DNA of 64,000 nucleotides from Gammaproteobacteria bacterium (GTDB taxonomy: Bacteria > Pseudomonadota > Gammaproteobacteria > Xanthomonadales > Wenzhouxiangellaceae): contig PWYW01000099.1 in NCBI GenBank assembly GCA_003567685.1, positions 1 through 64,000 on the forward strand, given 5' to 3'. Shown here in pieces: positions 26,327-34,454 of this stretch. The notes under the pieces are model-generated. The model saw nothing but the letters and a program-made list of their open reading frames with translations, did no database searches and was not told where the DNA came from. The position numbers and the translations under genes were made by a program. How positions within the stretch are numbered: the stretch's first letter is position 1; each line of letters starts with the position of its first letter.

Positions 26327-27292
26327 CTAGCGTTTGCTGCTTGGCCACCATGAAAATGCCCTGGTAAGGTCAAGGCTGGACGCTTTTCGATGGCGCTGTA
26401 TGGCTTTGCGCTCGGCCCATCTTGCTGGCAACGCCTTCCAGGCCGCGATGAAGGCTTTGCCGATGGATCTGCCCTGGTTGCCGGGACCATGGCGCAGGGT
26501 CAGATAAATCTGTGCCAATAGATGCACCGGCAAGAGAAGCAGCAGCAGTGGCCAGGGCATATTGCGAAAGAATGTCCAGACCAGGTTGCGATGCCCGTGA
26601 AACAGGGCAAACTCGCTGTCTTTGCCGGTGATGGCAGAGCCGTGGTGCAGCGCGACGGCTGAAGGCACCAGCCGGCAATCGTAGCCCGCCAGGCGCAGCC
26701 GGAAGCCAAGGTCGATGTCTTCCTGGTAGCAAAAGTAGGGCTCGAAAATCCCGCCAACTTCGTCCCACGCACTGCGCCGATACAGGGCCGCCGCGGCACA
26801 TGCCGAAAAACAGCGCGTTTCAAGCGGGCGAAAGCCTGACAGCGCCTGTCCGTGACCCTGGCGCCAGACCAAACCGCTGGCGTGATAGGCATCGCCGGCA
26901 CCGTCAATGATGTCCGGCTTGCTTGTGTTCAGGGTCAGGCTGGCAAAGCTGGCTGTATCGGGGTGGCGCTCGGCTTCTTTTAATAGTTCGGCAAGCCAGT
27001 CAGGCCGTGGTGCGGCGTCGGGGTTGACCAGGGCGATGTAGTCGGCGCTGGCATCGGCCTTGACTGCCAGGTTGTTGGCTGCGGCAAAGCCGATGTTGGT
27101 CGGCTGTCGAAGAATATCCACCCCCTGGAATTCCGCTTCGATCGCCTCTAGCGAATCGTCACTACTGGCATTGTCGACAATGAGGATTCGGTCGAAGGCA
27201 CGGCTCTGGGAGAGCAGGCTGCGAACGCACTCTGAAAGAAGCCGGCCGCCGTTGTAGTTCACCACAATGGCGATGACGCGATGGGAGATCAC
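26327..27292 (-). CDS. GT2 family glycosyltransferase (rhamnosyltransferase-like)
   Basis: 321 residues. GT-A motifs: VIAIVVNYNGGRLLSECV, LIVDNASSDDSLEAI, NIGFAAANNLAV, ALVNPDA, and a catalytic-region FCYQEDIDLGFRLRLAGYD. Hydrophobic MPWPLLLLLLPVHLL near 250 suggests membrane contact. The ATG at 27292 overlaps the stop of the preceding two-domain glycosyltransferase (ATGA). Last gene of a relA-led operon. WbbL-like rhamnosyl transfer is a guess from family resemblance. Confidence 0.88.
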   Translation of the reverse strand: MISHRVIAIVVNYNGGRLLSECVRSLLSQSRAFDRILIVDNASSDDSLEAIEAEFQGVDILRQPTNIGFAAANNLAVKADASADYIALVNPDAAPRPDWLAELLKEAERHPDTASFASLTLNTSKPDIIDGAGDAYHASGLVWRQGHGQALSGFRPLETRCFSACAAAALYRRSAWDEVGGIFEPYFCYQEDIDLGFRLRLAGYDCRLVPSAVALHHGSAITGKDSEFALFHGHRNLVWTFFRNMPWPLLLLLLPVHLLAQIYLTLRHGPGNQGRSIGKAFIAAWKALPARWAERKAIQRHRKASSLDLTRAFSWWPSSKR

Positions 27293-29193
27293 GGCGTTGC
27301 GCTCGAGCGGTCTTCGATCAACTGGATGAGTCTTTTGCGTCGCAGGCGGAGCAGGTACTCATAGACGGATCGTCCACCCGGCAGCTTGCGGATGATGCCG
27401 GCAACCAGCGGTTGCCATCGTCTGGGCCCACTTTCGTGATCGGCGAGTTCATCGACCAGGTCAGCCACCGCATCATGGCCCTGCTTGCGACAACGCTCAA
27501 TATTGCTTGCCCGTATTGTTTTCTGCGCATCATAAAGCGCCTGCTCGCGCTCCATGCGTTGTTCGTTGTTGGCGGGCGTTCGGAATACCGAGCTGAGCTT
27601 GTCCAGCCCCAGAAAGTCGCCGGCCTGGCTGTAACGGGCCCACAACTCCCAGTCCTCAAGCAGCTCCAGGTTTTCGTCAAACCCCCCGTGCTGGTCGAAA
27701 AGCTCGCGCCGAAACAGTACCGATTGAATCGGCAGGAAGTTCAAATATTGCAGTAGCGCGCGGTTGAAGCGAGTCTGCCAGTGGACCAGGCGCCGATAAA
27801 CCCGGAATGTCCAATGTTCGGCGTCGTCAATCTCGATGATTTCTTCAGCCGCTGGACTGAAGGCCGCAACAAACGCCTCGTTCCGGACCAGGCCGTCAGC
27901 AAGCAATTCGATATGATCGGCAAACAGCAGGTCATCATCATCGAGAAAGCCCAGGAAATCGCCATTGCACAGCGCCAAACCCGCATTGCCCGCACGGCAG
28001 CGCCCCGAGGCCGGGATGCTGTCGTAGAGGATTCGTCGCCCGCGTGTGCCGTCGAGTGACTGGCAAAGTGATTCCGACTCATTCGAGCCATCTTCAATCA
28101 CGACGATTTCCAGCGCTGGCCAGGTCTGGTGGATCAGTGACCAAAGCGCCTCATTCAACCGTGCTCTTCGGCCTTTCATGGTGCGGACGACGATGCTGAC
28201 AAGCGGCCTGTCGGCGGGGGGAGAGGGGGTCGCATGAAAGGCCCCCGTGCGCCGCCAGCCATAATCCAGGCCCAGAGCCTGGAATTCGCCCCGGTACGCG
28301 CTTCGACTGGCCAGAAACCGTGGTGCCTGTCGCAGGGCCGAGATCGCAGTCAACGCAATTTGATGCCGTTTCAGCGGGCGGCGACCACGGATGAACAGCA
28401 TGGCGATCAGAACCGGTATCCAGGCAATTTCGAGATACCGTCCAAAACGCAGGCGAAGCAGGATATTGGCCGCGATTGAGCCCTTGGCCTGGGCGGTTTT
28501 CAACTCGCCGGGCTTTTCATGGCTGTGATGCTGGCAGCAAATCCAGGGCAGATAGCGAAGCCGGTAGCCCTTGGCCTTGAGCCGCCATGAAAGATCGACA
28601 TCTTCGCCGTACAGGAAAAAGCGTTCATCAAAGCCGCCGGCCTCGTTGAAAGCGCTTCGACGAAACAGGACTGCCGCCCCGCTGCACCAGGTGGTTTCCA
28701 GCGAGACCGGGTCGTAGTATTTGGGGTGCTCGAACGGCTTTTGGCGAAGCTCCCAGGCTGCCGTGTCGTCGGTGTCACGGGCGGCGAAATCAAGCAGCGT
28801 GCCAAGGCACTCATGTTCCAGCTCGCAATCAGGGTTCAGCACCAGAACCCAGTCAGCCAGTGCGCGGTCAACATTGCGATTCTGGCCGGCGCCGAATCCA
28901 ATATTGCTCCCGGCTTCGACTTCAACCGCATAAAACCGGTCACGATGCGTGTCGGCCAGCGTTTGCGCCAACGCCAGACTGTCATCGGCCGAGCCGTTAT
29001 CTCTGAGCAGCAGCTGGATGTGTCGGGTCGGCAGAGCCTGGCTGAGAATGCTGTTGATCAGGCCCGGCAGCCAGGCTTCCGAGTTGTAGGTGACGACGGA
29101 AATGGTCAGCCGAACGACCGGGTGCCCCGAGGATCCCGACGATAAAGCCTCGCTGGCTGCGGCGGGTGTGTCGGGTAATGGATGCTCATTCAT
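27289..29193 (-). CDS. Two-domain GT2 glycosyltransferase
   Basis: 634 residues. The first GT2 domain starts at about 27 (LTISVVTYNSEAWLPGLI) and includes LVLNPDCELEHE and FLYGEDVDLSWRLKAKGYR; the second starts near 325 (PLVSIVVRTMKGRRARLNEA) with VVIEDGSNESES and LGFLDDDDLLFADHIE. The start at 29193 is chosen because its ATG overlaps the upstream stop in ATGA; an upstream extension to 29439 would run through most of a neighbouring domain end. It also overlaps the next gene by ATGA. Probably adds two sugars to a surface glycan. Confidence 0.87.
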   Translation of the reverse strand: MNEHPLPDTPAAASEALSSGSSGHPVVRLTISVVTYNSEAWLPGLINSILSQALPTRHIQLLLRDNGSADDSLALAQTLADTHRDRFYAVEVEAGSNIGFGAGQNRNVDRALADWVLVLNPDCELEHECLGTLLDFAARDTDDTAAWELRQKPFEHPKYYDPVSLETTWCSGAAVLFRRSAFNEAGGFDERFFLYGEDVDLSWRLKAKGYRLRYLPWICCQHHSHEKPGELKTAQAKGSIAANILLRLRFGRYLEIAWIPVLIAMLFIRGRRPLKRHQIALTAISALRQAPRFLASRSAYRGEFQALGLDYGWRRTGAFHATPSPPADRPLVSIVVRTMKGRRARLNEALWSLIHQTWPALEIVVIEDGSNESESLCQSLDGTRGRRILYDSIPASGRCRAGNAGLALCNGDFLGFLDDDDLLFADHIELLADGLVRNEAFVAAFSPAAEEIIEIDDAEHWTFRVYRRLVHWQTRFNRALLQYLNFLPIQSVLFRRELFDQHGGFDENLELLEDWELWARYSQAGDFLGLDKLSSVFRTPANNEQRMEREQALYDAQKTIRASNIERCRKQGHDAVADLVDELADHESGPRRWQPLVAGIIRKLPGGRSVYEYLLRLRRKRLIQLIEDRSSATP

Positions 29194-30188
29194 GGGCGGT
29201 CGCGCCCGCCGTCGGGTTTTGGCGATATCGGCTGGCTCTTGAAGCGCTGGCGCAACGACCAGGAGCCAAGGGTTCGCCGGGCGGCACTTGCCCGACGAGC
29301 CGCTCTCAGACCTTTCAGCGCCTGCCTCAGGGTTTGCCAGTACTTGCCAAAGGGAATCACCTCCACATCCGGGTGGCGGGCGGCCAATACGCAGTAGAGG
29401 GCCAGCCTCGCGAGCCGGATCGTGAACCAGAAGGACCATTGAAGCAGCAGTAGTGGCGGCAGGTTGTTGATTGCCACCCAGATCTGGTTGCGCCAGGAAC
29501 GCAGAAGCACTTCTTCACTGGTGCTGGCTGTCGATGCCCCCCGGTGGTGATAGACAATCGCTGTGGGGATGTATTGACAGCGATGGCCCGCCAGTTGGGC
29601 GCGCATGCTCAGATCGACGTCCTCGAAGATCAGAAAAAAGGCTTCGTCGAACAGTCCGATCTGTTCAAAGAGACTGCGCCGGTAGATGGCGGCACCGGCG
29701 CAGGCACCGAATACCCAGCAGGGTTCGGCGTGGCTGTCTGCCGGGTCACCCGCACCGATATTGAAGCCGCCGAGCTTGATGTCAAACCCGTCTCCGGCCG
29801 AATCAATCGCGTGTGGTGGCGCATGCAGAAGGATCTTGCAGGCCCCGAATGAAGCCTGCAAATTCTCATCCATGGCGTCGACCAAGTTCTTCAACCAGTT
29901 CTCATCCGGGATCGTGTCGTTGTTGAGAAGAACCACGTACTCCGCCTCACTGGCCTCGATGCCTCGGTTGACGGCGTAAGGGAAACCGGTGTTTCGGTCG
30001 AGAAGAATGGAGCGAACCCTGCCTGCTTGCTGCTTTAGCCAGGCGACCGAGCCATCACTGGAGCCGTTGTCGACCACGATGGTTTCGAAGTCGGTAAAGA
30101 CCTGGCCATCAAGTGCGGTCAGGCATTCCTGCAGCAGGTGCAAGCCGTTCCAGTTGGGAATGACGATACTGACTCTGACTGCGCTCAT
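29190..30188 (-). CDS. GT2 family glycosyltransferase
   Basis: 332 residues. RVSIVIPNWNGLHLLQECL, IVVDNGSSDGSVAWL, NTGFPYAVNRGIE, VVLLNNDTIPDENWL and FLIFEDVDLSMRAQLAGHR are the expected GT2 motifs. A hydrophobic stretch LPPLLLLQWSFWFTIRLARLALYCVLA is near 235-262. It begins three bases after the relA stop codon and overlaps the next gene by four bases (ATGA), so it belongs to a relA-GT operon. Acceptor unknown. Confidence 0.88.
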   Translation of the reverse strand: MSAVRVSIVIPNWNGLHLLQECLTALDGQVFTDFETIVVDNGSSDGSVAWLKQQAGRVRSILLDRNTGFPYAVNRGIEASEAEYVVLLNNDTIPDENWLKNLVDAMDENLQASFGACKILLHAPPHAIDSAGDGFDIKLGGFNIGAGDPADSHAEPCWVFGACAGAAIYRRSLFEQIGLFDEAFFLIFEDVDLSMRAQLAGHRCQYIPTAIVYHHRGASTASTSEEVLLRSWRNQIWVAINNLPPLLLLQWSFWFTIRLARLALYCVLAARHPDVEVIPFGKYWQTLRQALKGLRAARRASAARRTLGSWSLRQRFKSQPISPKPDGGRDRP

Positions 30189-30191
30189 GGC

Positions 30192-32366
30192 CTAGCGAAG
30201 GCGCCGCGCGCTGGTCACGTTGGGGATGGTTTGCATCTTGCTCAGCAGGCTGGCCAGTTGCTCGAAGTCGGCAACCTGCACGGTCAGTTCAATGGTGACT
30301 TGTTCGGGCGGGTCGCTGTGCTGGGCATTCATGGCCGAGACGTTGATGTTCTCGGTGGCCAGCAGCGTGCCGATGTCGCGGATCAGCTCGCGTCGATCCC
30401 AGGCATCCAGGCGAATACGGGCCGGATAGCGACTGGCCGAGCGGTCGGCCCAGCGCACGTCCATCACGCGTTCCGGGTGGCGTTTGCTCAGGCTGATGAA
30501 CTGGCGGCAGTCCTGGCGATGAATGCTGATGCCGCGCCCGCGGGTGATGAAGCCGCCAATGCTGTCGCCCGGCACCGGTTGGCAGCAGCGTGCCATCTGG
30601 TGCATCAGGTTGCCGACGCCTTCGATCTGGACATCGCTTTTGTTGTCGCGCTCGGCTTGAGGCCGCTTCTGCAGATTGAGGCTGCTGGGCGGCGCGGCCT
30701 GGGCGGCGTGCCAGCGTTCAACCGCGCCGGCGACCTGGCTGGCGGTGATGTCACCGCTGCCGACGGCGGCCAGCAGTTCATCCACTTCGCGCAGGTTGAA
30801 GTTGCCTACTACCTTGGCCAGATCGCCGGTGTCCAGGTCCAGGCGGCGGAATTCGGCCTCGACCGTTTGTCGTCCGGCGGCCAGGTTGTCTTCAAATTGC
30901 GCATGGCGGAACCACTGCCTGACCTTGCTGCGGGCCCGTGCCGTTCTCAGGTAGCCACTGCGCGCGCTCAGCCAGTCGCGTGAGGGCCGCGGCTCTTTGG
31001 CCGTCAGAATTTCCACTCGGTCGCCGTTTTTCAGCTCGGTAGTTAGCGGCACGATGCGCCCGTTGATGCGCGCGCCACGGCAGCGGTGGCCAATTTCGGT
31101 GTGCACCAGGTAGGCAAAATCCAGCGGCGTTGCGCCGGCCGATAAATCCCGCACCTCGCCCTTGGGGGTAAGCACATAAACCCGGTCTTCGCTGGTGACG
31201 TTGCTGAAGCTCTCCAGCAGGTCCTCGTCGTCCTGGCCCTCGCCGCTCTCAAGCAACTTGCGCATGGCGCCGATGCGCTTTTCCAGCCCGGGGTCGCGCG
31301 GGCCGCCTTCCTTGTAGCGCCAGTGTGCGGCCACCCCCAGCTCGGCGTGGCGGTGCATGTCGTGGGTGCGGATCTGCACCTCGACCACCCGTCCGCCGGT
31401 GCCGGCCACGGCGGTATGCAGCGATTGGTAAAGGTTGGCCTTGGGGTTGGTGATGTAGTCGTCGAATTCGCCCGGGACGGGCTGCCAGTGGGTGTGGACC
31501 AGGCCCAGCACGGTGTAGCAATCGGCCACGCTGTCGACCATCACGCGCACCGCGCGCACGTCGAACAGCTCGTGAAAATCCAGGCCCTTTCGCTGCATTT
31601 TGCGCCAGATCGAGTAGATATGCTTGGCCCGGCCGCTGATGTCGGCCTGGATGCCTGCGTCGCCGACCACGGTTTCCAGCGTGGTGATGAAGCGCTGGAT
31701 GAAGGCTTCCCGGTCGGCCCGGCGTTCGGCCACCAGCCGGCGAATCTGGTCGTAGGTGCGCGGTTCCAGGTAGCGGAAGGCCAGGTCTTCCAGCTCCCAT
31801 TTGAGCTGCCAGATACCCAGCCGGTTGGCCAGTGGCGCGTGAATCAACTGGGTTTCGCGGCCCAGCTGCTGTTTGACCTCGGCGCTGGCGTTGCTGGCGG
31901 CTGCCCGCCGCAAGCGACCCAGTTGCCAGGCCAGGGCGATCAATACCACGCGCACGTCAGCGACCAGCGCCAGCAGCAAGCGTCTCAGCCCTTCGGCGCG
32001 GCTGTGGTCGTCGCTAAGGTAGGTCTGGCCGAACCAGGTCAGCCGGCGGAGTTGTTCCAGCAGTTGCTGAACCGCTGAGTCGGCAACCACGATCTCGTCG
32101 GGTAGCGGCCAATGATCATCATCGCTCAGTGGCAACAGCAAGCAGGCGGAAACGGTATCCGTATCGGGGGACAACAGACGCAGGGCGTTGAGCGCTTCCA
32201 GGCAGGTCAGCGCGGTTTCTTCGCCTTGAGGTTGCGAAATCAGTCGCTCCTGGAGATACGCCAGTGCCTGCCTGGACTGATCGCCAGATTGACCGCTGCG
32301 GGCAAGATAGCCTTCCAGCCATTCATCCAGCTTGCTGGCAGCGGCTTGTTGACTGGTGGAGCTCAC
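30192..32366 (-). CDS. relA: GTP pyrophosphokinase RelA (ppGpp synthetase, hydrolase-inactive)
   Basis: About 724 residues from the GTG at 32366; a longer frame reaches GTG 32462, and neither has a strong ribosome-binding site. The N-terminal HD hydrolase region lacks the His-Asp motif, as in RelA. The synthetase has FDVRAVRVMVDS and the EFDD motif (PGEFDDYITNPKANLYQSLHT) that marks RelA rather than SpoT. TGS (EDRVYVLTPKGEVRDLSAGA), zinc-finger/RIS-type Cys-His (MARCCQPVPGD) and ACT domains follow. It makes (p)ppGpp on stalled ribosomes. Three glycosyltransferase genes follow on the same strand. Confidence 0.94.
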   Translation of the reverse strand: MSSTSQQAAASKLDEWLEGYLARSGQSGDQSRQALAYLQERLISQPQGEETALTCLEALNALRLLSPDTDTVSACLLLPLSDDDHWPLPDEIVVADSAVQQLLEQLRRLTWFGQTYLSDDHSRAEGLRRLLLALVADVRVVLIALAWQLGRLRRAAASNASAEVKQQLGRETQLIHAPLANRLGIWQLKWELEDLAFRYLEPRTYDQIRRLVAERRADREAFIQRFITTLETVVGDAGIQADISGRAKHIYSIWRKMQRKGLDFHELFDVRAVRVMVDSVADCYTVLGLVHTHWQPVPGEFDDYITNPKANLYQSLHTAVAGTGGRVVEVQIRTHDMHRHAELGVAAHWRYKEGGPRDPGLEKRIGAMRKLLESGEGQDDEDLLESFSNVTSEDRVYVLTPKGEVRDLSAGATPLDFAYLVHTEIGHRCRGARINGRIVPLTTELKNGDRVEILTAKEPRPSRDWLSARSGYLRTARARSKVRQWFRHAQFEDNLAAGRQTVEAEFRRLDLDTGDLAKVVGNFNLREVDELLAAVGSGDITASQVAGAVERWHAAQAAPPSSLNLQKRPQAERDNKSDVQIEGVGNLMHQMARCCQPVPGDSIGGFITRGRGISIHRQDCRQFISLSKRHPERVMDVRWADRSASRYPARIRLDAWDRRELIRDIGTLLATENINVSAMNAQHSDPPEQVTIELTVQVADFEQLASLLSKMQTIPNVTSARRLR

Positions 32367-32565
32367 GCAACTAGCCCGGCGTAGTGTTGGGCTCGCGGAA
32401 TGATCGCGAAGGATATGGCGAATTCGGGGGATTTTCCGGTGACGCGTCGGACCGGTCCACACGGCGGACCCGAGTGAATCCGCCTGGCTGAAAATTGAAA
32501 AGCAAGGACGCGCGCAAATTACCCATCATTTGGGCTGGCTGGTCGCGCGACGCGTAACTGCACGG

Positions 32566-34377
32566 TCAGGGACTGCCAGTATCGACGACCGAGAAAGGAT
32601 CGCTATCGATAGGATCAAGGTTGCCACCTATGTCAACTGCGCGAAGCATGTAATCGGTGCCGATGTCGTTGATCGCCAGATTGGTGAAGGTCACCAGGCC
32701 CTGGTCGGCCTGATCAAGATCAAGACTGCCAATCGTTGAGCCACCCTGACGAAGAAACAGATTGATCTCGGTCTGCGAATCGTTGGTGACTCTGTTCCCG
32801 CCGGCATCCAGAATTTCGACCTCGACGGTGAAAAGTTCGCCGGTTTCCAGCTCGCCAGGCGCGCTGAAAAAGACCATCTCCACTGCGGCCCCGGGAATGA
32901 AGCTGACTTCGATATCGTCGCTGGCAACATCGGTTACGCCGAGCTCAATGGTGAAAGTGCCAGTGGCATTGGAAAACGCCTGGAAAGTGGCCACGCCGTT
33001 GCCATCGGTAAACGGGTCCGGGCTGCTGACTTCCATGAGACCGTCATCATCGACAACCGACACTTCGACCGCCGGTACCGGGTTCAGGAACGGATCCAGT
33101 ACGGTCAAGGCGACGACCGCCGGGGTGGTGCCGTCAGCCGTGCCCTCGCTGACCAGCGCGCTGGCCACTACGGAGTCTGGTTCTGCTGCCGTTACGACAA
33201 GCACGGCATCAGCCGTTCCCAGCCCGCTGGCGGCAAAGACGGGCTGGTAGCTACCGGCTGTTTCCGAGCTGGCAAGAAAAATTGCACTGCCGGTCGCCAG
33301 GGTGGTGGTTTCGGCCAGGCTCACGAAATTCAAGCCATCCTGGTCGTCCACTGTAATCTCCACGAAGGGGACCGGATTATTGTTGACATCAAGCGCGGTC
33401 ACTTCGATTTCGAATTCCAGCCCGGCGGTACCGCCGTCGCTGACCGCTGACAGGGATTCGCCTTCACCGATAACGATGATCTGTTCTTCAGCCACGTCCC
33501 ATCTGTTCTCGGACGCGACCGCAGCGTAGAGGTCCAGCAGGCTGCCTGATTCGGCATCGTTATTGACCAGACGGGTGATGTTGAACGTCAGGCTCTGTCC
33601 GACGCCCAGCGACAGGCCGCTGAAGCGAAGGGTGGAAAGACCCGATCCGACCGGCGGACACAGGCCGCTGGGGCCGCTGCAACTGGTCAGCGGCGAAGAC
33701 AGGCTGGCATCGAACTGATCCTCATTCAGGGGAACCAGCTCATGCAGGAAAAAATCGTTTTGAGCGACTGACCCGGTGTTGGTCACGATCAGCTGGTAGC
33801 TGATGGTGTCGCCAGGATTGACGAAGGCCGGCAGATTGTTGAAGCGCACCTCGATGTCTTCGTTTGCTTCGAAGCGATCGGCAAAGATCTGGTGCTCTAC
33901 CGGTCCGGTGGCGCTTTTCGGCAGCCCGAACAGGCCGAACTCTCCGCTGGCGTCGCCTCGGTAGAAGCATCGGCTGCCCGATGCTGGCTGGATGCGGAAT
34001 AGCGGGTTTGTGGCATCGGGCTGGTAGCGGATGCGGGGCGAGAAGGCGAGAGCCTCACTGACCGCGATGTCGTTGATGTCGGTCAGGTCCAGGGCCACGG
34101 CTCCGGGAGTGCCGAACTCGAAGCAGGTCAAGGGGCTGCGAAAACGTCCCGGTTGGTTTTGGCCGACAGCAAGGGCAATACGTCCGTTTCCGGTGTCGTA
34201 GCGCAGGACGCGCTCGCCATTGTCAACCGCTAGCGCAGGGAACAGGCCCAGATCGGCCCCGTCGATAACGACGGTGTAATTGGATGGCTCAAAATTCTGA
34301 ATGGCCTGCTCGTCCCCGAGGGCGGCGGATCCCGCAGCCAACAGGGCCAGGGCGGAAATGAAACGAGAAATCTGCAT
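32566..34377 (-). CDS. Secreted DUF11/invasin-like (Big-1 type) repeat protein with IFADRFE motif
   Basis: 603 residues from ATG 34377, which begins a signal peptide (MQISRFISALALLAAGSAALG); a start at 34467 would overlap hrpA and is rejected. After a unique beta-rich head comes HQIFADRFEANEDIEV near residue 165, then a DUF11-like domain (PGDTISYQLIVTNTGS). Three repeated Ig-like units follow, each with Big-1 features (TALDVNNNPVPFVEITVDD, LTVLDPFLNPVPAVEVSVVD, VEILDAGGNRVTND). Probably surface exposed or secreted. Function unknown. It is 77 bases downstream of the hrpA stop. Confidence 0.8.
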   Translation of the reverse strand: MQISRFISALALLAAGSAALGDEQAIQNFEPSNYTVVIDGADLGLFPALAVDNGERVLRYDTGNGRIALAVGQNQPGRFRSPLTCFEFGTPGAVALDLTDINDIAVSEALAFSPRIRYQPDATNPLFRIQPASGSRCFYRGDASGEFGLFGLPKSATGPVEHQIFADRFEANEDIEVRFNNLPAFVNPGDTISYQLIVTNTGSVAQNDFFLHELVPLNEDQFDASLSSPLTSCSGPSGLCPPVGSGLSTLRFSGLSLGVGQSLTFNITRLVNNDAESGSLLDLYAAVASENRWDVAEEQIIVIGEGESLSAVSDGGTAGLEFEIEVTALDVNNNPVPFVEITVDDQDGLNFVSLAETTTLATGSAIFLASSETAGSYQPVFAASGLGTADAVLVVTAAEPDSVVASALVSEGTADGTTPAVVALTVLDPFLNPVPAVEVSVVDDDGLMEVSSPDPFTDGNGVATFQAFSNATGTFTIELGVTDVASDDIEVSFIPGAAVEMVFFSAPGELETGELFTVEVEILDAGGNRVTNDSQTEINLFLRQGGSTIGSLDLDQADQGLVTFTNLAINDIGTDYMLRAVDIGGNLDPIDSDPFSVVDTGSP

Positions 34378-34454
34378 GAAAGCCAAAACCTGCTGGGTAC
34401 CAGACATGATGAAAGTCGCCGCAATTGTAACGCGTGGAATTATGTGCAGACCAT

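Noticed and set aside
29193-29439. N-terminal extension of the two-domain GT2
   Set aside because: It would overlap 247 bases of the upstream GT2; ATG 29193 gives an ATGA overlap and normal GT2 start.
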